Positions 17,001 to 26,817 are shown, numbered from the stretch's first letter. The stretch is DNA of 34,911 nucleotides from Lysobacterales bacterium (GCA_016721015.1 JADKJL010000002.1:1-34911); one strand, 5' to 3'. Numbers and translations are program-made. The notes: generated by a model from the letters alone, not told the origin.

Positions 17001-18994
17001 ATTGTCACGGTCTGTGCAGCGCCCATCGACTCGATCCACAGGCCCATCCATTGTCCGGCTTCGCCCGCATTGGCCACCGCAATGAAGTCGTTTCCATTGA
17101 TCGAGTAAGAGGAGGCGGACGAGTAGAACAAGTTGTGGAAGACGCCGATCCGGGTGGCATGAATCTCGTTGCCGCTGATACTCGGCAGAAATCCGTTCGG
17201 CGCGACACGATGATTGTTGTTGGTCTGCACACCAACGCGGACCTCGTTGAACAGGTTGTCATTCACCTGCGCGTAGAAATTGTCCTGCAGGATGACGGCA
17301 ACTCCCCAGGCAGAAGGCGAAGTGATGTTGGCAAAGCGGTTGTGGCGGATGATGTTGCCGCCGCTGGCACTGTTGCCGACGTGGTAGCCATCGATACCGG
17401 AATAGAGGATGTTGCGGAAAATGCTGTTTTCGAAGCGGGTGTTGTTGCCCTGGACAAAAATGCCTGTCGCAACATCGGGATCCGCACCGTTGTAGGCAAG
17501 ACCCGAGGTCAACGCCGGGTTGTCGGCATCGATGATGACGCCGTCGAGAGCCACATCACTGCTGTAGATGTCGATGACCGGAATTTCATACGAACTCAAG
17601 GTGAGTCCGGGCTGTGCGATACCGGGAACAATGATGGTTTCGTCAGCATCGACCGTGCTGCGCGTGCGTGCATCGACACCGGCCTGTTCACCGACGATGC
17701 TGACCGGGCGACTGATCGCGAGGAAATCCTCGGCATAGCGGCCCTTGGCCACATACACGGTGCCGCCGACCTGAACCTGGGCGAGGGCATCGGCAATCGT
17801 CGCAAAGGCGTCCTGGCCGAAGACGACCGGAATCGCGGCGCCGCCATTGACTTGCGGGTGAACGAAGCTCTTGGGAGCGCCGGGCATGGAGCCGGCAAAA
17901 CCGTCGTCGACGTAAACGGAACCCGGTCGCTGGGTGATCGAGGCATAGGCTTCCAGTGTTTCGCCCTGATTCTCGACCGATCCTTGCGCGCCTGCGGGGG
18001 CGCCGTTGTAGCCAAGAAATTCTCCGGAAGGGTCCTGCAGGCTCGAAATGTAGGCAAAACCATTCTGGATTTGCGCCGCGTAGCCCACGGCATCGACCGC
18101 ATCAAGCGCCTGCATCGCGAACGCGGTGGTTTGAGTGTCTGCGTTGCCGTCAATGACGCCACCGGACAAGGTGGTGCTGCCGACAAAACCGCCGGATGGC
18201 GTCTGGTAGGCAAGCAGCTGGGTCACCAGCGCGGCCGTGCTGTTGGCGGTAGTCCATTTGCCCGTAGTCGGATCGAGATCAACGCCGGTCACTGCCGAGG
18301 CCCAGATCGCGCCAGTCAGGCCGACCACGTCGAAGGTCGTGTGTGCGCCGTCGGAAGCGTTCAGGCTGGCGAGGATTCCTTGCATCATGGCGTCGCGGGC
18401 GACAGTTTCGCCGGCCAGCTGCGCCGCAATGGCGGTCTTCGACAGATCCCAGGCGGCAAGCTCGGGATAGTTCTGTCCGGTGCGATTGGCAACAACGGCG
18501 TTCGCGTAACCGGCTGCATTGAGATTGGCCGACGCGCCATACACGGAGCCACTCAGACGGCCCCAGAATTCGCTATCGACAAAGTTCGCATATTGCGGAT
18601 CGCCACTGTCGATCGAGAGCTGCTCCAGAAACAGCGGATCGTGCGTCGCGAAGCGGTGATGCATGTCGGGATAGGTCGATCCGGGAATACAGTCGTTGAC
18701 CTGGCAATCGCCATTGGCCACAGCTGCGGCGAGATCGGCGGCATGGCCGCTGCGCTCCCACGCACGAAGCAGGCCGAGAGCCGATGCACCCTGCGTATTC
18801 GCTGTCGCAACGTCGCCCGGAGTCCAGGGAAACGCCCCGGCGGTCGGACCCGCTGCTATCTGCTGGCCTCTGAGCCAGCTTGCCGCGTTGTCACTGACGC
18901 TGTCAGCGCTTGCCGAACTGGCCAGAAAAATGCTGACTACGGCCAGCAAGAATGAAATTGCGCACTGCGACGCAAGACGCTGTTTGATCTTCAT
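14060..18994 (-). CDS. Giant exported protein: alpha/alpha-toroid, beta-helices, Ig-like and DUF11 domains
   Basis: This is an intact frame of about 1644 residues. ATG at 18994 has AGGAAGGG (on the minus strand) six bases ahead and starts a clear signal peptide (FLLAVVSIFLASSASA). Residues about 30–345 look like a terpenoid-cyclase/prenyltransferase-type alpha/alpha toroid, with NTQGASALGLLRAWERSGHA, DVVGLTGAIWASAVTG and DTQTTAFAMQALDAV. From about 375 to 800 and again from about 818 to 1120 there are right-handed beta-helix (NosD/CASH-like) coils, each opened by 'VQVGGTVxVxxGxF/Y'. Then come an Ig-like fold (about 1138–1230), MBG-like repeats (YDGNTHLATAHIT, FDGSPKPATVTS), a DUF11 domain (about 1380–1510) and VLLRDGFEVGG. 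A beta-rich tail ends the protein. No enzyme active site was recognised. Likely an extracellular carbohydrate-binding or adhesive protein. Confidence 0.85.
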   Translation of the reverse strand: MKIKQRLASQCAISFLLAVVSIFLASSASADSVSDNAASWLRGQQIAAGPTAGAFPWTPGDVATANTQGASALGLLRAWERSGHAADLAAAVANGDCQVNDCIPGSTYPDMHHRFATHDPLFLEQLSIDSGDPQYANFVDSEFWGRLSGSVYGASANLNAAGYANAVVANRTGQNYPELAAWDLSKTAIAAQLAGETVARDAMMQGILASLNASDGAHTTFDVVGLTGAIWASAVTGVDLDPTTGKWTTANSTAALVTQLLAYQTPSGGFVGSTTLSGGVIDGNADTQTTAFAMQALDAVDAVGYAAQIQNGFAYISSLQDPSGEFLGYNGAPAGAQGSVENQGETLEAYASITQRPGSVYVDDGFAGSMPGAPKSFVHPQVNGGAAIPVVFGQDAFATIADALAQVQVGGTVYVAKGRYAEDFLAISRPVSIVGEQAGVDARTRSTVDADETIIVPGIAQPGLTLSSYEIPVIDIYSSDVALDGVIIDADNPALTSGLAYNGADPDVATGIFVQGNNTRFENSIFRNILYSGIDGYHVGNSASGGNIIRHNRFANITSPSAWGVAVILQDNFYAQVNDNLFNEVRVGVQTNNNHRVAPNGFLPSISGNEIHATRIGVFHNLFYSSASSYSINGNDFIAVANAGEAGQWMGLWIESMGAAQTVTINGNTVDGLAVAGSRPSVGYLLNNITSTASASTVINGGSASNIGVGVLATDATRYTGPVNDFVVRNIAFSDIGIAAFYVEDTTEQAGSAKLSIGDGNTYTSVAHVLALSGSAPAAGFVDSQNDVASVFVRSARGYYYRPAAAPYNVSNAAINPAIGYVQVGGTVSVEAGSFNESVNVNKSVSVKGAFAGTTGFDPLRGGSGETVIAPVSGSAFTLAASNAAVDGFTLTVANGVAVGPGGASRDNMQFINNRIVDIADGVGIRFEPGEGTPASGLTITGNLFANINGSGVNGSAIQLYKGTRNAVVSNNHIDSARTYAIQINGGNGSVLNTTITGNVISDSLALGTYDAFLATNVDGMQLRGNTVTDVLTGLYFSDKVSNLDVLCNSIDAVTRGISTSNIFGNVPNTAIRIFDNAVLGGATADINNGQTQPLVVGSNWYGGTPALVTGSNVFVADALPATPIGQAACGVNAATAILAYAGTPQSTLVNTAFASTLDARVIDALGGAVMGESVSFAAPASGATATLGPVSGLTNFNGVVSISATSNNLAGSYAVTASSGSLSPDASFALTNDPILGTVSWDSLSFVYDGNTHLATAHITEEPATTCTVTPAVGPNVGNYAVTASCNGTTYAASGTNTASITPASATLALSNLTQTFDGSPKPATVTSTPPGVSFSVTYNGNPTAPSAIGDYAVVATITDPNYTGPQASNVLHIVEADAPDLGISITDNRQFVQFGKLLAYTIVVNNPGNMNMTGATVTSNLPVTLLNATPSWQCVQVSPGASCTPSGTGNLSDTAVNIPAGGGVVYLFNAWVKDDASLPTDVISTTATVSAAGDIQPTNDSATDNTQAVLLRDGFEVGGDGAEDVDAISSPDQVNPLTADNLQMLDLGTAWNADGRITELARVQGDTGKVIRIQTLRTSGQLLVRLLGSNAVSEWTTINAGTRQLVVGLADQSVLLVGATADLQLAIDSTSAQISTTIHVQQ

Positions 18995-19104
18995 GATTAT
19001 CCCTTCCTGATTGGATTTGATGCGATCGACGGCTTTGCTTGCGAGCGCAACTGCCAAGGCATGATTCGTAAGGCAAGATTCATGCCGGGACGCGTTCAGG
19101 AAAC

Positions 19105-19134
19105 CTCTGCCGGCGCGGATCAACGCCGGCAGAG
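19105..19134 (-). terminator. Terminator between the two giant genes
   Basis: CTCTGCCGGCG (19105–19115) pairs with CGCCGGCAGAG (19124–19134). Read on the minus strand the stem follows the stop at 19157 by about 22 bases and leads into GTTTCC, so the two giant genes are probably separate transcription units. Confidence 0.7.
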
Positions 19135-19156
19135 TCATTCAATCAGGCGGCTCCTG

Positions 19157-22100
19157 TCATTTGAGGGATCTCGGCCCGGATCCCGAATGCTTGCTCAAGG
19201 CGACCATGATGAGCAGCAGCACGAGCAGTCCCAATGACCACGACGAAGTTGCCGGGATGGCGGTAATCGAACCAGCCCCGCCACCAAGATCGCTTTCAAG
19301 GATCGTCAACGTCGCGACCGATGGCGCACCGAGCGTCGCCCCACCGGTGGGTGCGGCAAGCGTCAGCATAACGGTCTCGCTTGCTTCCGGCGTGGGGTCA
19401 TCGGTGACCGCGATCGTGACCGAGCGGTCGCTGCTGTCGCCATCAGCCCAGTTCAGGATCAGGGTCGAGGATGTGTAATCGCTGCCCAATGTTGCCGTTC
19501 CGCCAAGTGCAACGGTCGTGCTGCGCGTCACGGTGAAGGTCGCCGTGCCGACATCCTCGGCCACGCTTTGATCGGCCGGGTTCGGCGTGAACTGCAAAGA
19601 ACCCGCTGCGGCGTCATTGGCGACGATCGTCAGTGTGGCCATCGATGGCACGCCGAGCGTGGCACTGCCGGTGGGCGCACCGAGGGTCAGGCTGACCGTT
19701 TCATCGGCTTCCGGCAGGGCATCGTCGTTGACGGTGATCGTGACGGCGCGATCGGTTGCATCGCCATCCGCCCAGGTCAACACCAGATTCGAAGCGGTGT
19801 AATCGTTGCCTGCGCCGATCGTGGCGTTGCCGCCCAGGGCGACCGTCGTGCTGACCGCGCCGGTGCTGCCGCCGCTGCGCGTCACGGTGAAGGTCGCCGT
19901 GCCGACATTTTCCATGACCGACTGATCGGCCGGGTTCGGGCTGAACTGCAAGGTGCCTGGCGCGCCGTCGTCGTTGGTGATGGTGCCGATGCCGAGCGCG
20001 TCGGCGAGGTTGGCGTTCAGTGGTCCGCCGGGATGGGCGGCGAGCTTGAGGCTGAAGCTCTCGGTCGGCAGCGGCTCGAAAGTCGTGTCGCCGACCACAT
20101 CGACGGTAACCGGCATCGAAATCATGCCGGCGGGAATCGCCACGACCTGGTCGATGCTCGCGTAGTCGTCTGGCGCGAGCGCGGTGTCGCCGGGATCGCC
20201 ACTGACCACCCGCACATTGACCGGGCGTCCGCTTGGCGCATCCAGCGACAGGGTGAAAATGAAGGGCGTCGGTGCGGGCCCGTTGCCTTCGTCGAGCGGA
20301 CCGACATCGTTGATCGAGAGTTGCGGCAGCGGGTCGTTGTCGATGATCGTGCCAAGCGCCTGCAAATCGCTGCCGGCGACGGTCGTGTTGCTCGCGCTGA
20401 TATTCAGCAGCAGGGTCTCGTCATCCTCATTGAGCACATCACCAATGATGTCGACGGGAACGCTCACGCCAGGTGTTCCGGCCGGAATCGTGATGTTCTG
20501 GCCGATCTGGGCGACATAATCCGATCCGGCGGTTGCGCTGCCATCGGCCGTGGACCAGGTGACCACGACATCGCGTCCGCTGATCGCCGAAAGCGTGATC
20601 GCGAACGGCATCGTCACCGTGGCATCACCCTCGGCGATGCTGGTGTCGGCGATGCCGATGGTCGGCGTGGCGTCGTCGTCGGTGATCGTCAGCACCGTGG
20701 TGTTCGGGCTGCCGGCGACCGCGCCGCTCACATTCTGCAATTCGAAATTGACCGTCTCGTCATTTTCGTCGAGGTTGTCGTTGCTGATTGCGATCGTGAA
20801 CTCCTTGTCGACATTGTCACCATCGGCCCAGGTAATCGGATTGGTGCTGATCAGCGTGTAATCGATGCCGCCACCGGTGGCGGTTCCGGGCGCAGCCGAG
20901 ACGACCACATCCACGCTGACTGCACCGCTCGGATTGCCAAGCCTTTGCACGACAAGGGTGGTGGTGCCGTCGGCCTCGGCGACTGTGTAGCTCGATGCGC
21001 CGAAGGCGACCTCTTGCGGGATACCGGCTGGCGCGGAAAATTCCGACGTGTTGTTGGCCGGATCGGTCAGGACGAATCCGTCCACCGGCGGCACATCACT
21101 CGGAAACACATCGGTGGCGGTCATCACAATGCTCTGGCCACGCGAATCCCCGCCGCTCGAAGGTGTCGCGGATGCCGTGCAGACGCCGGCTACACAAGTG
21201 CTGACCGTGCCGCTGAGCGGCAGACCGGCTGCGTCGGTGGTGACCATTTCGTCGAACAGGAAACTCATCCCGTCCGGGCGCTGGGAAAAATATTCAATAC
21301 GAAGTTGTGTATTCGGTCGCGTGACGATGCTCCAGGTTGCACTGGTCGCCCCACTGCCGGCGTTGAAGCCCGGCGCCGTGCAAGCCGGCAAGGGCACGCC
21401 ATTGCCGGTGCACAGCGTTGGCTGGTTCTGGCCGAAATTGGCGTAGTTCGTGTTCGGATCTTCGCCAGCTGGGTCAGGCTGTATGTCAGGTACATCGTTA
21501 TCGTGTGCGAGATCGATGCCGATACCGACCCCCGGCGTGGTCACGCCATTGGCATAGATCTGGTTGCGCTGGATCAGGTTGGCCCAGCCGTTGTCTGGAT
21601 TGCCATCGCGCAAGGCGACGCCGTTGATCCCGTTGGCGGCGATCACGTTGTCATCGAGATCTCCCGGCCCACCGATGATCGTGCCGCTGGCCGACTGCAC
21701 GACAATGCCATTGCCACGATTGCCAAGAGTGAAAATGTCGAGCCCGGTCGGCGGCGCGACGCCGATGAAATTGCCGCGGATGATGTTGCCGACCGTGTCG
21801 CTGCCGCGCACCAGGATGCCGTGGCGATCGTTGTGCAGAATGAAATTGGCCTCGAATACCTCGCTGCCGCCGACCTGATTTCCGCCGGTCGTGATGACGA
21901 TGCCATTGCCGGAATTGCCGACATCGAGCAACTGATCGGCCAGGCCAAACGAGGCACCGGCAGGGAACGCGAACAGGCCGATGCCATTGCCGAAGATGCG
22001 CACACCCTCACCCGAAACCAGGATGCCGCCGCTGGTATCGCCGCCGTACTGGTCAAGCGCACCAGCGCCGTTGTCGCTCTTGTTGTCGCTGATGACATTG

Positions 22101-23227
22101 GCCGGTCCGATGAAGGTGCTGTATCTTTTCGGACTGTCCGGCGGGGTGCCGTCGTCTTCGATGGTGGCCGTGATGTCGATGCCATTGTCGCCATTGCCGA
22201 GCTCGAGCCCCGGCAGGCCGCCAAGCCCGATCACGTTGCCGGCGATGAAATTCGGCAGCAGCACGCTGCCGCTGATCGAGATGCCATCGTTGATGTTGCC
22301 GCTGATGACATTGCCCGGACCGATGAAATTGCCATAGGCGCCATTGCTGAGCACGACCGCATCGGGCGAACCACCGCCGGTGCCGTTCGGGATCGCCGAC
22401 AGCGAATCGGCACTGAGACCAATGATGTTGCCGGCGACAAACGTGTTGACTGTCATCGCATTGTTCAGCGTGATCGCCGTCTGCAGATTGCCGGAAATAT
22501 GGTTGCCGGTGATCGCGTTGGGCATGGCGATGACCGTCAATGCCGCCTTCAGCGCGAGCGAGTAGGCCACGATTCCGGCGAAGTCGGTCGGCGGATTGTC
22601 GATCAGATTCTGGATATCGGGAATCGACGGCGGCAGAATCGTGCCGGAAAGGTTGATGCCATCGCCATCGTTTGGCGCGGCAGAGGTTCCAGCCGGATTG
22701 GTGCCGATGCGATTGTTGGCAAATGTGTAGCCGTGCCCACTCGCGTCGATGCCGTTGCCAGCGCAGTTGCGGATGACCAGATTGCTGATCGTCGAACCCT
22801 GGCCGCCATCGGGGTTGTGGATCGGCGGCGTGGTCGTGTCCGTGCCAGTCGCATTCAATTGGAAGCAATTGAAACCGCCAGCGCCGTTGACGGCGGCCGC
22901 GTTGATGTCGACGCGCCCGCCGACGGCGGTCGCATTCGTTCCATCGATGCTGACCTTGGCGATGATCGGAGGCAGGTCGGCACTCAGGGTAATTGTCTTG
23001 ATCGCCGTGGCGAAGGTGATCATGTGCGGGCCGGTCTGCTCGTTGGCCTCCTCGATCGCGGCCCGCAGGGAGCAGGTGCCGGCGGCGGTCTTGCACAGGG
23101 CATCGTTGGGTGGTTCGTCGTCCGGATCACTGGTCGCATCGTTGACGACGAAGTTCAGGGCTTGTGCGGGCGGTGCCAGCGCGAATGCACAGACAATTGC
23201 GAAGATCATGGAGCGAATCACTGACAT
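19157..23227 (-). CDS. Giant exported beta-helix/Calx-beta protein with IPTL-CTERM-like tail
   Basis: An intact 1356-residue frame. ATG at 23227 has GGGAG upstream, and a signal peptide (SMIFAIVCAFALAPPAQA) follows. After LNFVVND comes CSLRAAIEEAN, the hallmark opening of many surface beta-helix proteins. Residues about 60–700 are parallel beta-helix with many 'GNxIxGN' turns (ITGNHISGNLQTAITLNNA, IIRGNFIGVAPPTGLD). Five Calx-beta domains follow (about 735–1305), each with 'DYxxxxxxxxWADGD', 'DxxxExxETxxLxL' and ending 'TITDDD'-like. The C-terminus reads IPATSSWSLGLLVLLLIMVA and then a short basic end, like the IPTL-CTERM signal handled by exosortase H. It is thus probably anchored or released at the cell surface. 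Calx-beta domains suggest Ca2+ binding. Confidence 0.87.
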   Translation of the reverse strand: MSVIRSMIFAIVCAFALAPPAQALNFVVNDATSDPDDEPPNDALCKTAAGTCSLRAAIEEANEQTGPHMITFATAIKTITLSADLPPIIAKVSIDGTNATAVGGRVDINAAAVNGAGGFNCFQLNATGTDTTTPPIHNPDGGQGSTISNLVIRNCAGNGIDASGHGYTFANNRIGTNPAGTSAAPNDGDGINLSGTILPPSIPDIQNLIDNPPTDFAGIVAYSLALKAALTVIAMPNAITGNHISGNLQTAITLNNAMTVNTFVAGNIIGLSADSLSAIPNGTGGGSPDAVVLSNGAYGNFIGPGNVISGNINDGISISGSVLLPNFIAGNVIGLGGLPGLELGNGDNGIDITATIEDDGTPPDSPKRYSTFIGPANVISDNKSDNGAGALDQYGGDTSGGILVSGEGVRIFGNGIGLFAFPAGASFGLADQLLDVGNSGNGIVITTGGNQVGGSEVFEANFILHNDRHGILVRGSDTVGNIIRGNFIGVAPPTGLDIFTLGNRGNGIVVQSASGTIIGGPGDLDDNVIAANGINGVALRDGNPDNGWANLIQRNQIYANGVTTPGVGIGIDLAHDNDVPDIQPDPAGEDPNTNYANFGQNQPTLCTGNGVPLPACTAPGFNAGSGATSATWSIVTRPNTQLRIEYFSQRPDGMSFLFDEMVTTDAAGLPLSGTVSTCVAGVCTASATPSSGGDSRGQSIVMTATDVFPSDVPPVDGFVLTDPANNTSEFSAPAGIPQEVAFGASSYTVAEADGTTTLVVQRLGNPSGAVSVDVVVSAAPGTATGGGIDYTLISTNPITWADGDNVDKEFTIAISNDNLDENDETVNFELQNVSGAVAGSPNTTVLTITDDDATPTIGIADTSIAEGDATVTMPFAITLSAISGRDVVVTWSTADGSATAGSDYVAQIGQNITIPAGTPGVSVPVDIIGDVLNEDDETLLLNISASNTTVAGSDLQALGTIIDNDPLPQLSINDVGPLDEGNGPAPTPFIFTLSLDAPSGRPVNVRVVSGDPGDTALAPDDYASIDQVVAIPAGMISMPVTVDVVGDTTFEPLPTESFSLKLAAHPGGPLNANLADALGIGTITNDDGAPGTLQFSPNPADQSVMENVGTATFTVTRSGGSTGAVSTTVALGGNATIGAGNDYTASNLVLTWADGDATDRAVTITVNDDALPEADETVSLTLGAPTGSATLGVPSMATLTIVANDAAAGSLQFTPNPADQSVAEDVGTATFTVTRSTTVALGGTATLGSDYTSSTLILNWADGDSSDRSVTIAVTDDPTPEASETVMLTLAAPTGGATLGAPSVATLTILESDLGGGAGSITAIPATSSWSLGLLVLLLIMVALSKHSGSGPRSLK

Positions 23228-23434
23228 GGGTGCTCTCCCGGCAAGCCAGACTGGATGGAATCGGCGGCCTCGACAGGAGTCCGTCCCTATTCCAAATGAA
23301 AACGGAAACTGAAGCGAACGGGGGCCATCAAGTTTTCTGCGTTAGAAAAGCGGGCTCGCCGGGCATGACCAATCGGCCACGACCTGACCTCGGCCGGCGG
23401 GCACAATGTGCGCTGGTCCCGGGAGGAATCGCCG

Positions 23435-26400
23435 ATGAAATCGGTTTTCGCTGCACTGCTGCTTCTGATGGCTTGTCCATACGGCGCTCGCGCCGAGTCG
23501 ATCTATGCGCGTGGCCCTTCGCTGCATGGGGACACCCTCGTGTTCACCGCCGAGGGCGATCTATGGCGGGTGCCATTGGCCGGAGGCACGGCCCAGCGCC
23601 TGACCAGCAATGCAGGTGAGGAGAGCCAGGCATCGATCTCGCCCGATGGCCGTCGCATCGCCTTTGTCGGCAGCTACGATGCCAGCCCCGGAGGTCTATG
23701 TCATGCCGATCGACGGTGGCGCACCGAAGCGTTTGAGTTTCGACGGGGCTGGCGTACGCGTGGTCGGCTGGACGCCGGCTAACGAGGTTCTGTTTGCGAG
23801 CACGGCGGTAACCGGGCCTGGCAGCAGCATGATCTTGCGTGCGGTGAATCCGGATACGCTGATCCAGCGCAGCCTGCCATTTGCCGATGCCAACCAGGCC
23901 AGCTTCGATGCGAAGAGCGGTTCGATCTTTTTCACCCGCTTCGGCCTGCATATCACCGGCGACCACGCACGCGGCTACAAGGGTGGCGCAATGGCGCAAC
24001 TTTGGCGCGCGCCAGCTGACGGCAGTGCCGAGGCGACCCGACTCGACGCCGATGTGAATGCCTCGCTGCGACGGCCGATGTGGTGGAAGGGTCGTCTCTA
24101 TCACCTCAGCGACGAGACCGGCAGCGACAATCTCTGGAGCATGGGCGCCGACGGCAGCGACCGTCGCGCGCTGACCTCATTCAACGCTTTCGAAGTACGC
24201 GATCCACAACTGCAGGATGGCCACATCGTCTACCAATACGGGGCCGACATTCGCGACATCGATCTGGCCACCGGCACCGATCGCGTCGTTCCGATCGACC
24301 TGGTCAGCGATTTCGAGCAGCGCCGCACGCGCTGGCTGGAGAAGCCGCTCGACTATCTCGATGATGTCGCGCTCAACGCGGATGGCTCGCGCGCTGTTCT
24401 CGTTGCCCGCGGCTCTGCCACGTATGCCGCCACCGATGCGCGCCGGCGCATCGACATCGCGGTGCCGAAGGATGCGCGGATTCGCGCCGCGGTGCCGAGC
24501 AGCGACGGCAAATCCATCTATGCGATCAGCGATATCGGCGGACACGAGGAAATCTGGCGCTTTCCCGCCGATGGATCCGGTCCGGGCGAAGCACTGACGC
24601 GCGACTCGAACATACGCCGCTGGCATCTGTACCTGTCACCGGATGGCAAGTCGCTGGCCTTCGACGACAAGCGTGCGCGCCTGTCGGTCCTCGATCTCGG
24701 CACGCGCAAGATCCGCGTGGTCGACGAATCCCATTTCGGCGGGGACGATGTCTACGCCTCGGTGAACTGGTCGGCTGACAGCAAGACACTGGCCGTGGCC
24801 CGCCCGGACAGCCGCGAAGGTCGTCCCCAGATCGTGCTGGTTGCGCTCGACGGCTCGCAAAAAAGCCGTCGTCAGCAGCGATCGTTACGAAAGTGGATGG
24901 GGCGTGTTCTCGCGTGATGGCAAGTGGCTCTATTTCCTTTCCAATCGCGAGTTCGCAACCATCCCGCAGGCGCCTTGGGGCGATCGCAACATGGGTCCGA
25001 CCTTCGATCGGCGCACGAAGATCTACGCGCTCGCACTGCAACCCGGCAACCGTTTTGCCTTCCAGCCCGCCGATGAGTTGAACAAGGATGACAAGGATTC
25101 AGGCAAGGACAAGGACGAAGACAAGAAGGACGACAAGAAGAAATCCGATGCGAAAACCCCCCGCTTCCTGCCATTGCCTGGAATGGCTTGTCCCAGCGGC
25201 TCTACGAGGTGCCAGCCGATGCCGGCAACTACCGCTCACTGACCATCGACGACAAGCGCCTGTACTTCCTCGACGAAGGCGTCGCCGATGCGCATCCGCA
25301 ACTCAAGACGCTCGTGCTTGGCAATGACGGCGACGAGGCCAAGACCTTTGCCGAGGACATCGGCCGCTACCAGCTGTCAGCCGACGCCAAGAAATTGTTG
25401 CTGGTGAAATGGAGCGAGCATGGCGCCGGCGCGATGTTCATCGTCGATGCCGGAGACAAGGCACCTGACAAGATGGACAAGAGCAAATTGCGCGTTTCCG
25501 ATTGGCGCCTTGCCATTGATCCGCGCGCCGAATGGAAGCAGATGTTCAACGATGCCTGGCGCATGCACCGCGAGTTCTCATTCGATCCGGGCATGCGCGG
25601 GGTCGACTGGGATGCCGTCTACGCACGCTATGAGCCCCTGCTCGCCCGCGTCGCGGATCGCAACGAGCTCGAAGACCTGACCGGCCAGATGACGGCCGAG
25701 CTCGGCATCCTCCATTCGCAGGTTCGCGGAGGCGACAAGCGCCGCGATGACGAGGTCGCCAAACCAGCTGCGCTCGGCGCCGATCTGGTCGCCGTCGGCG
25801 ACGGCCTCAAGATTGCCCACATCTATCGCAGCGATCCCGAATTGCCGAATGAACGCGCGCCGCTGGCCCGACCCGGCGTCGATGCCCGCGAAGGCGATGT
25901 ATTGACGGCGATCAATGGTCGGCCAGTGCGGACTCTTGCAGACGTCGCTGACGCATTGGCCAACCAGGCGGGCAAGCAGGTGCTGCTCGCACTGAGCCGC
26001 GCCGGCGATGCACGCAAGACAGTGGTCACGGCGATCGACAGTCGCGGCGAGTCCGATTTGCGCTACGGTGATTGGGAACAGAGCCGCCGCGATCGCGTAC
26101 TCGACAGTGGCAAGGGACGCATCGGTTACCTGCACCTGCGCGCCATGGGTTCCGGCGACATTGCCGATTTCGCCCGTGAGTTCTACACCAACATCCACCG
26201 TGACGGCCTGATCATCGATGTGCGCCGCAACAATGGCGGCAACATCGACAGCTGGATCATCGAAAAGCTGTTGCGTCGGTCCTGGGCATTCTGGGTCTAC
26301 CCGGACAGCCCCCCTGAATTCAACATGCAGCAGACATTCCGTGGTCACCTCGCCGTGTTGATCGACGAGCGCACCTATTCAGACGGCGAAACCTTCGCCG

Positions 26401-26744
26401 CCGGCATCAAGGCCTTGAACCTGGCACCACTGATCGGCCAACGCACATCCGGTGCCGGCATCTGGCTATCCGGGCGCAACCCGCTGATCGACGGCGGCAT
26501 GGCGCGCGTCGCCGAGTTTCCACAGTTCAGCGCCGAAAATGGACGCTGGCTTATCGAGGGGCGCGGCGTATCTCCGGATATGGCCGTGGTCAATCCACCG
26601 CAAGCGACGTTCAACGGTGGTGACGCGCAACTCGATGCCGCACTCAAATATCTCGAAGACAAGATGGCCGCCGAACCGATCAAGTCGGTCACGCCGCAAG
26701 CGATTCCTCCGCGCGGTGAACCCGCCTGGGATCTGCACCCGTAA
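23435..26744 (+). CDS. Tricorn-type S41 protease, exported, frameshifted as read
   Basis: Tricorn-like proteases cut peptides into short products. ATG at 23435 has GGGAGGA seven bases before it and opens a signal peptide (SVFAALLLLMACPYGARA), so this copy acts in the periplasm or outside. Residues about 20–550 are beta-propeller repeats (GDLWRVPLAGGTAQRLTSN, ASISPDGRRIAFVGSYD, YLSPDGKSLAFDD). A very charged linker of Lys and Asp (25081–25160) follows. The C-terminal half has WKQMFNDAWRMHREFSFDPG, the His in ELGILHSQV (about 758), a PDZ-like segment with VDAREGDVLTAINGRPV (about 785–868), IIDVRRNNGGNIDSWI and the nucleophile in RTYSDGETFAAG (about 982). Three indels are needed (near 23690, 24865 and 25165). 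Summed length about 1103 residues, as expected. Its stop faces the M24 gene. Confidence 0.88.
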
Positions 26745-26758
26745 CAGAGGGATCGCTG

Positions 26759-26787
26759 ACCGGATCGGCAGCCGTGGCCGATCCGGT
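26759..26787. terminator. Bidirectional hairpin between convergent peptidase genes
   Basis: ACCGGATCGGC (26759–26769) pairs perfectly with GCCGATCCGGT (26777–26787) around a 7-base loop, between the stops at 26744 and 26818. No T-run is present on either side. Confidence 0.65.
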
Positions 26788-26817
26788 TCGTGGCCCCCGC
26801 CCAGCCCGGCTCGAACC

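Noticed and set aside
16076..18955. A 959-residue open frame on the plus strand, opposite the toroid/beta-helix gene
   Set aside because: Same reason: a shadow of the repeat-rich gene on the minus strand, with no recognisable domain and a composition unlike the real proteins.
19568..23224. A 1218-residue open frame on the plus strand, opposite the Calx-beta gene
   Set aside because: It mirrors the codon positions of the real gene, lacks a signal or known domains, is full of Arg/Asp/Ile typical of reverse-strand reading of GC-rich repeats, and has no ribosome site.
23333..23349. TTTTCT-gcgtt-AGAAAA inverted repeat in the promoter region between the Calx-beta and tricorn genes
   Set aside because: Only six paired bases; expected by chance often enough that an operator cannot be claimed.
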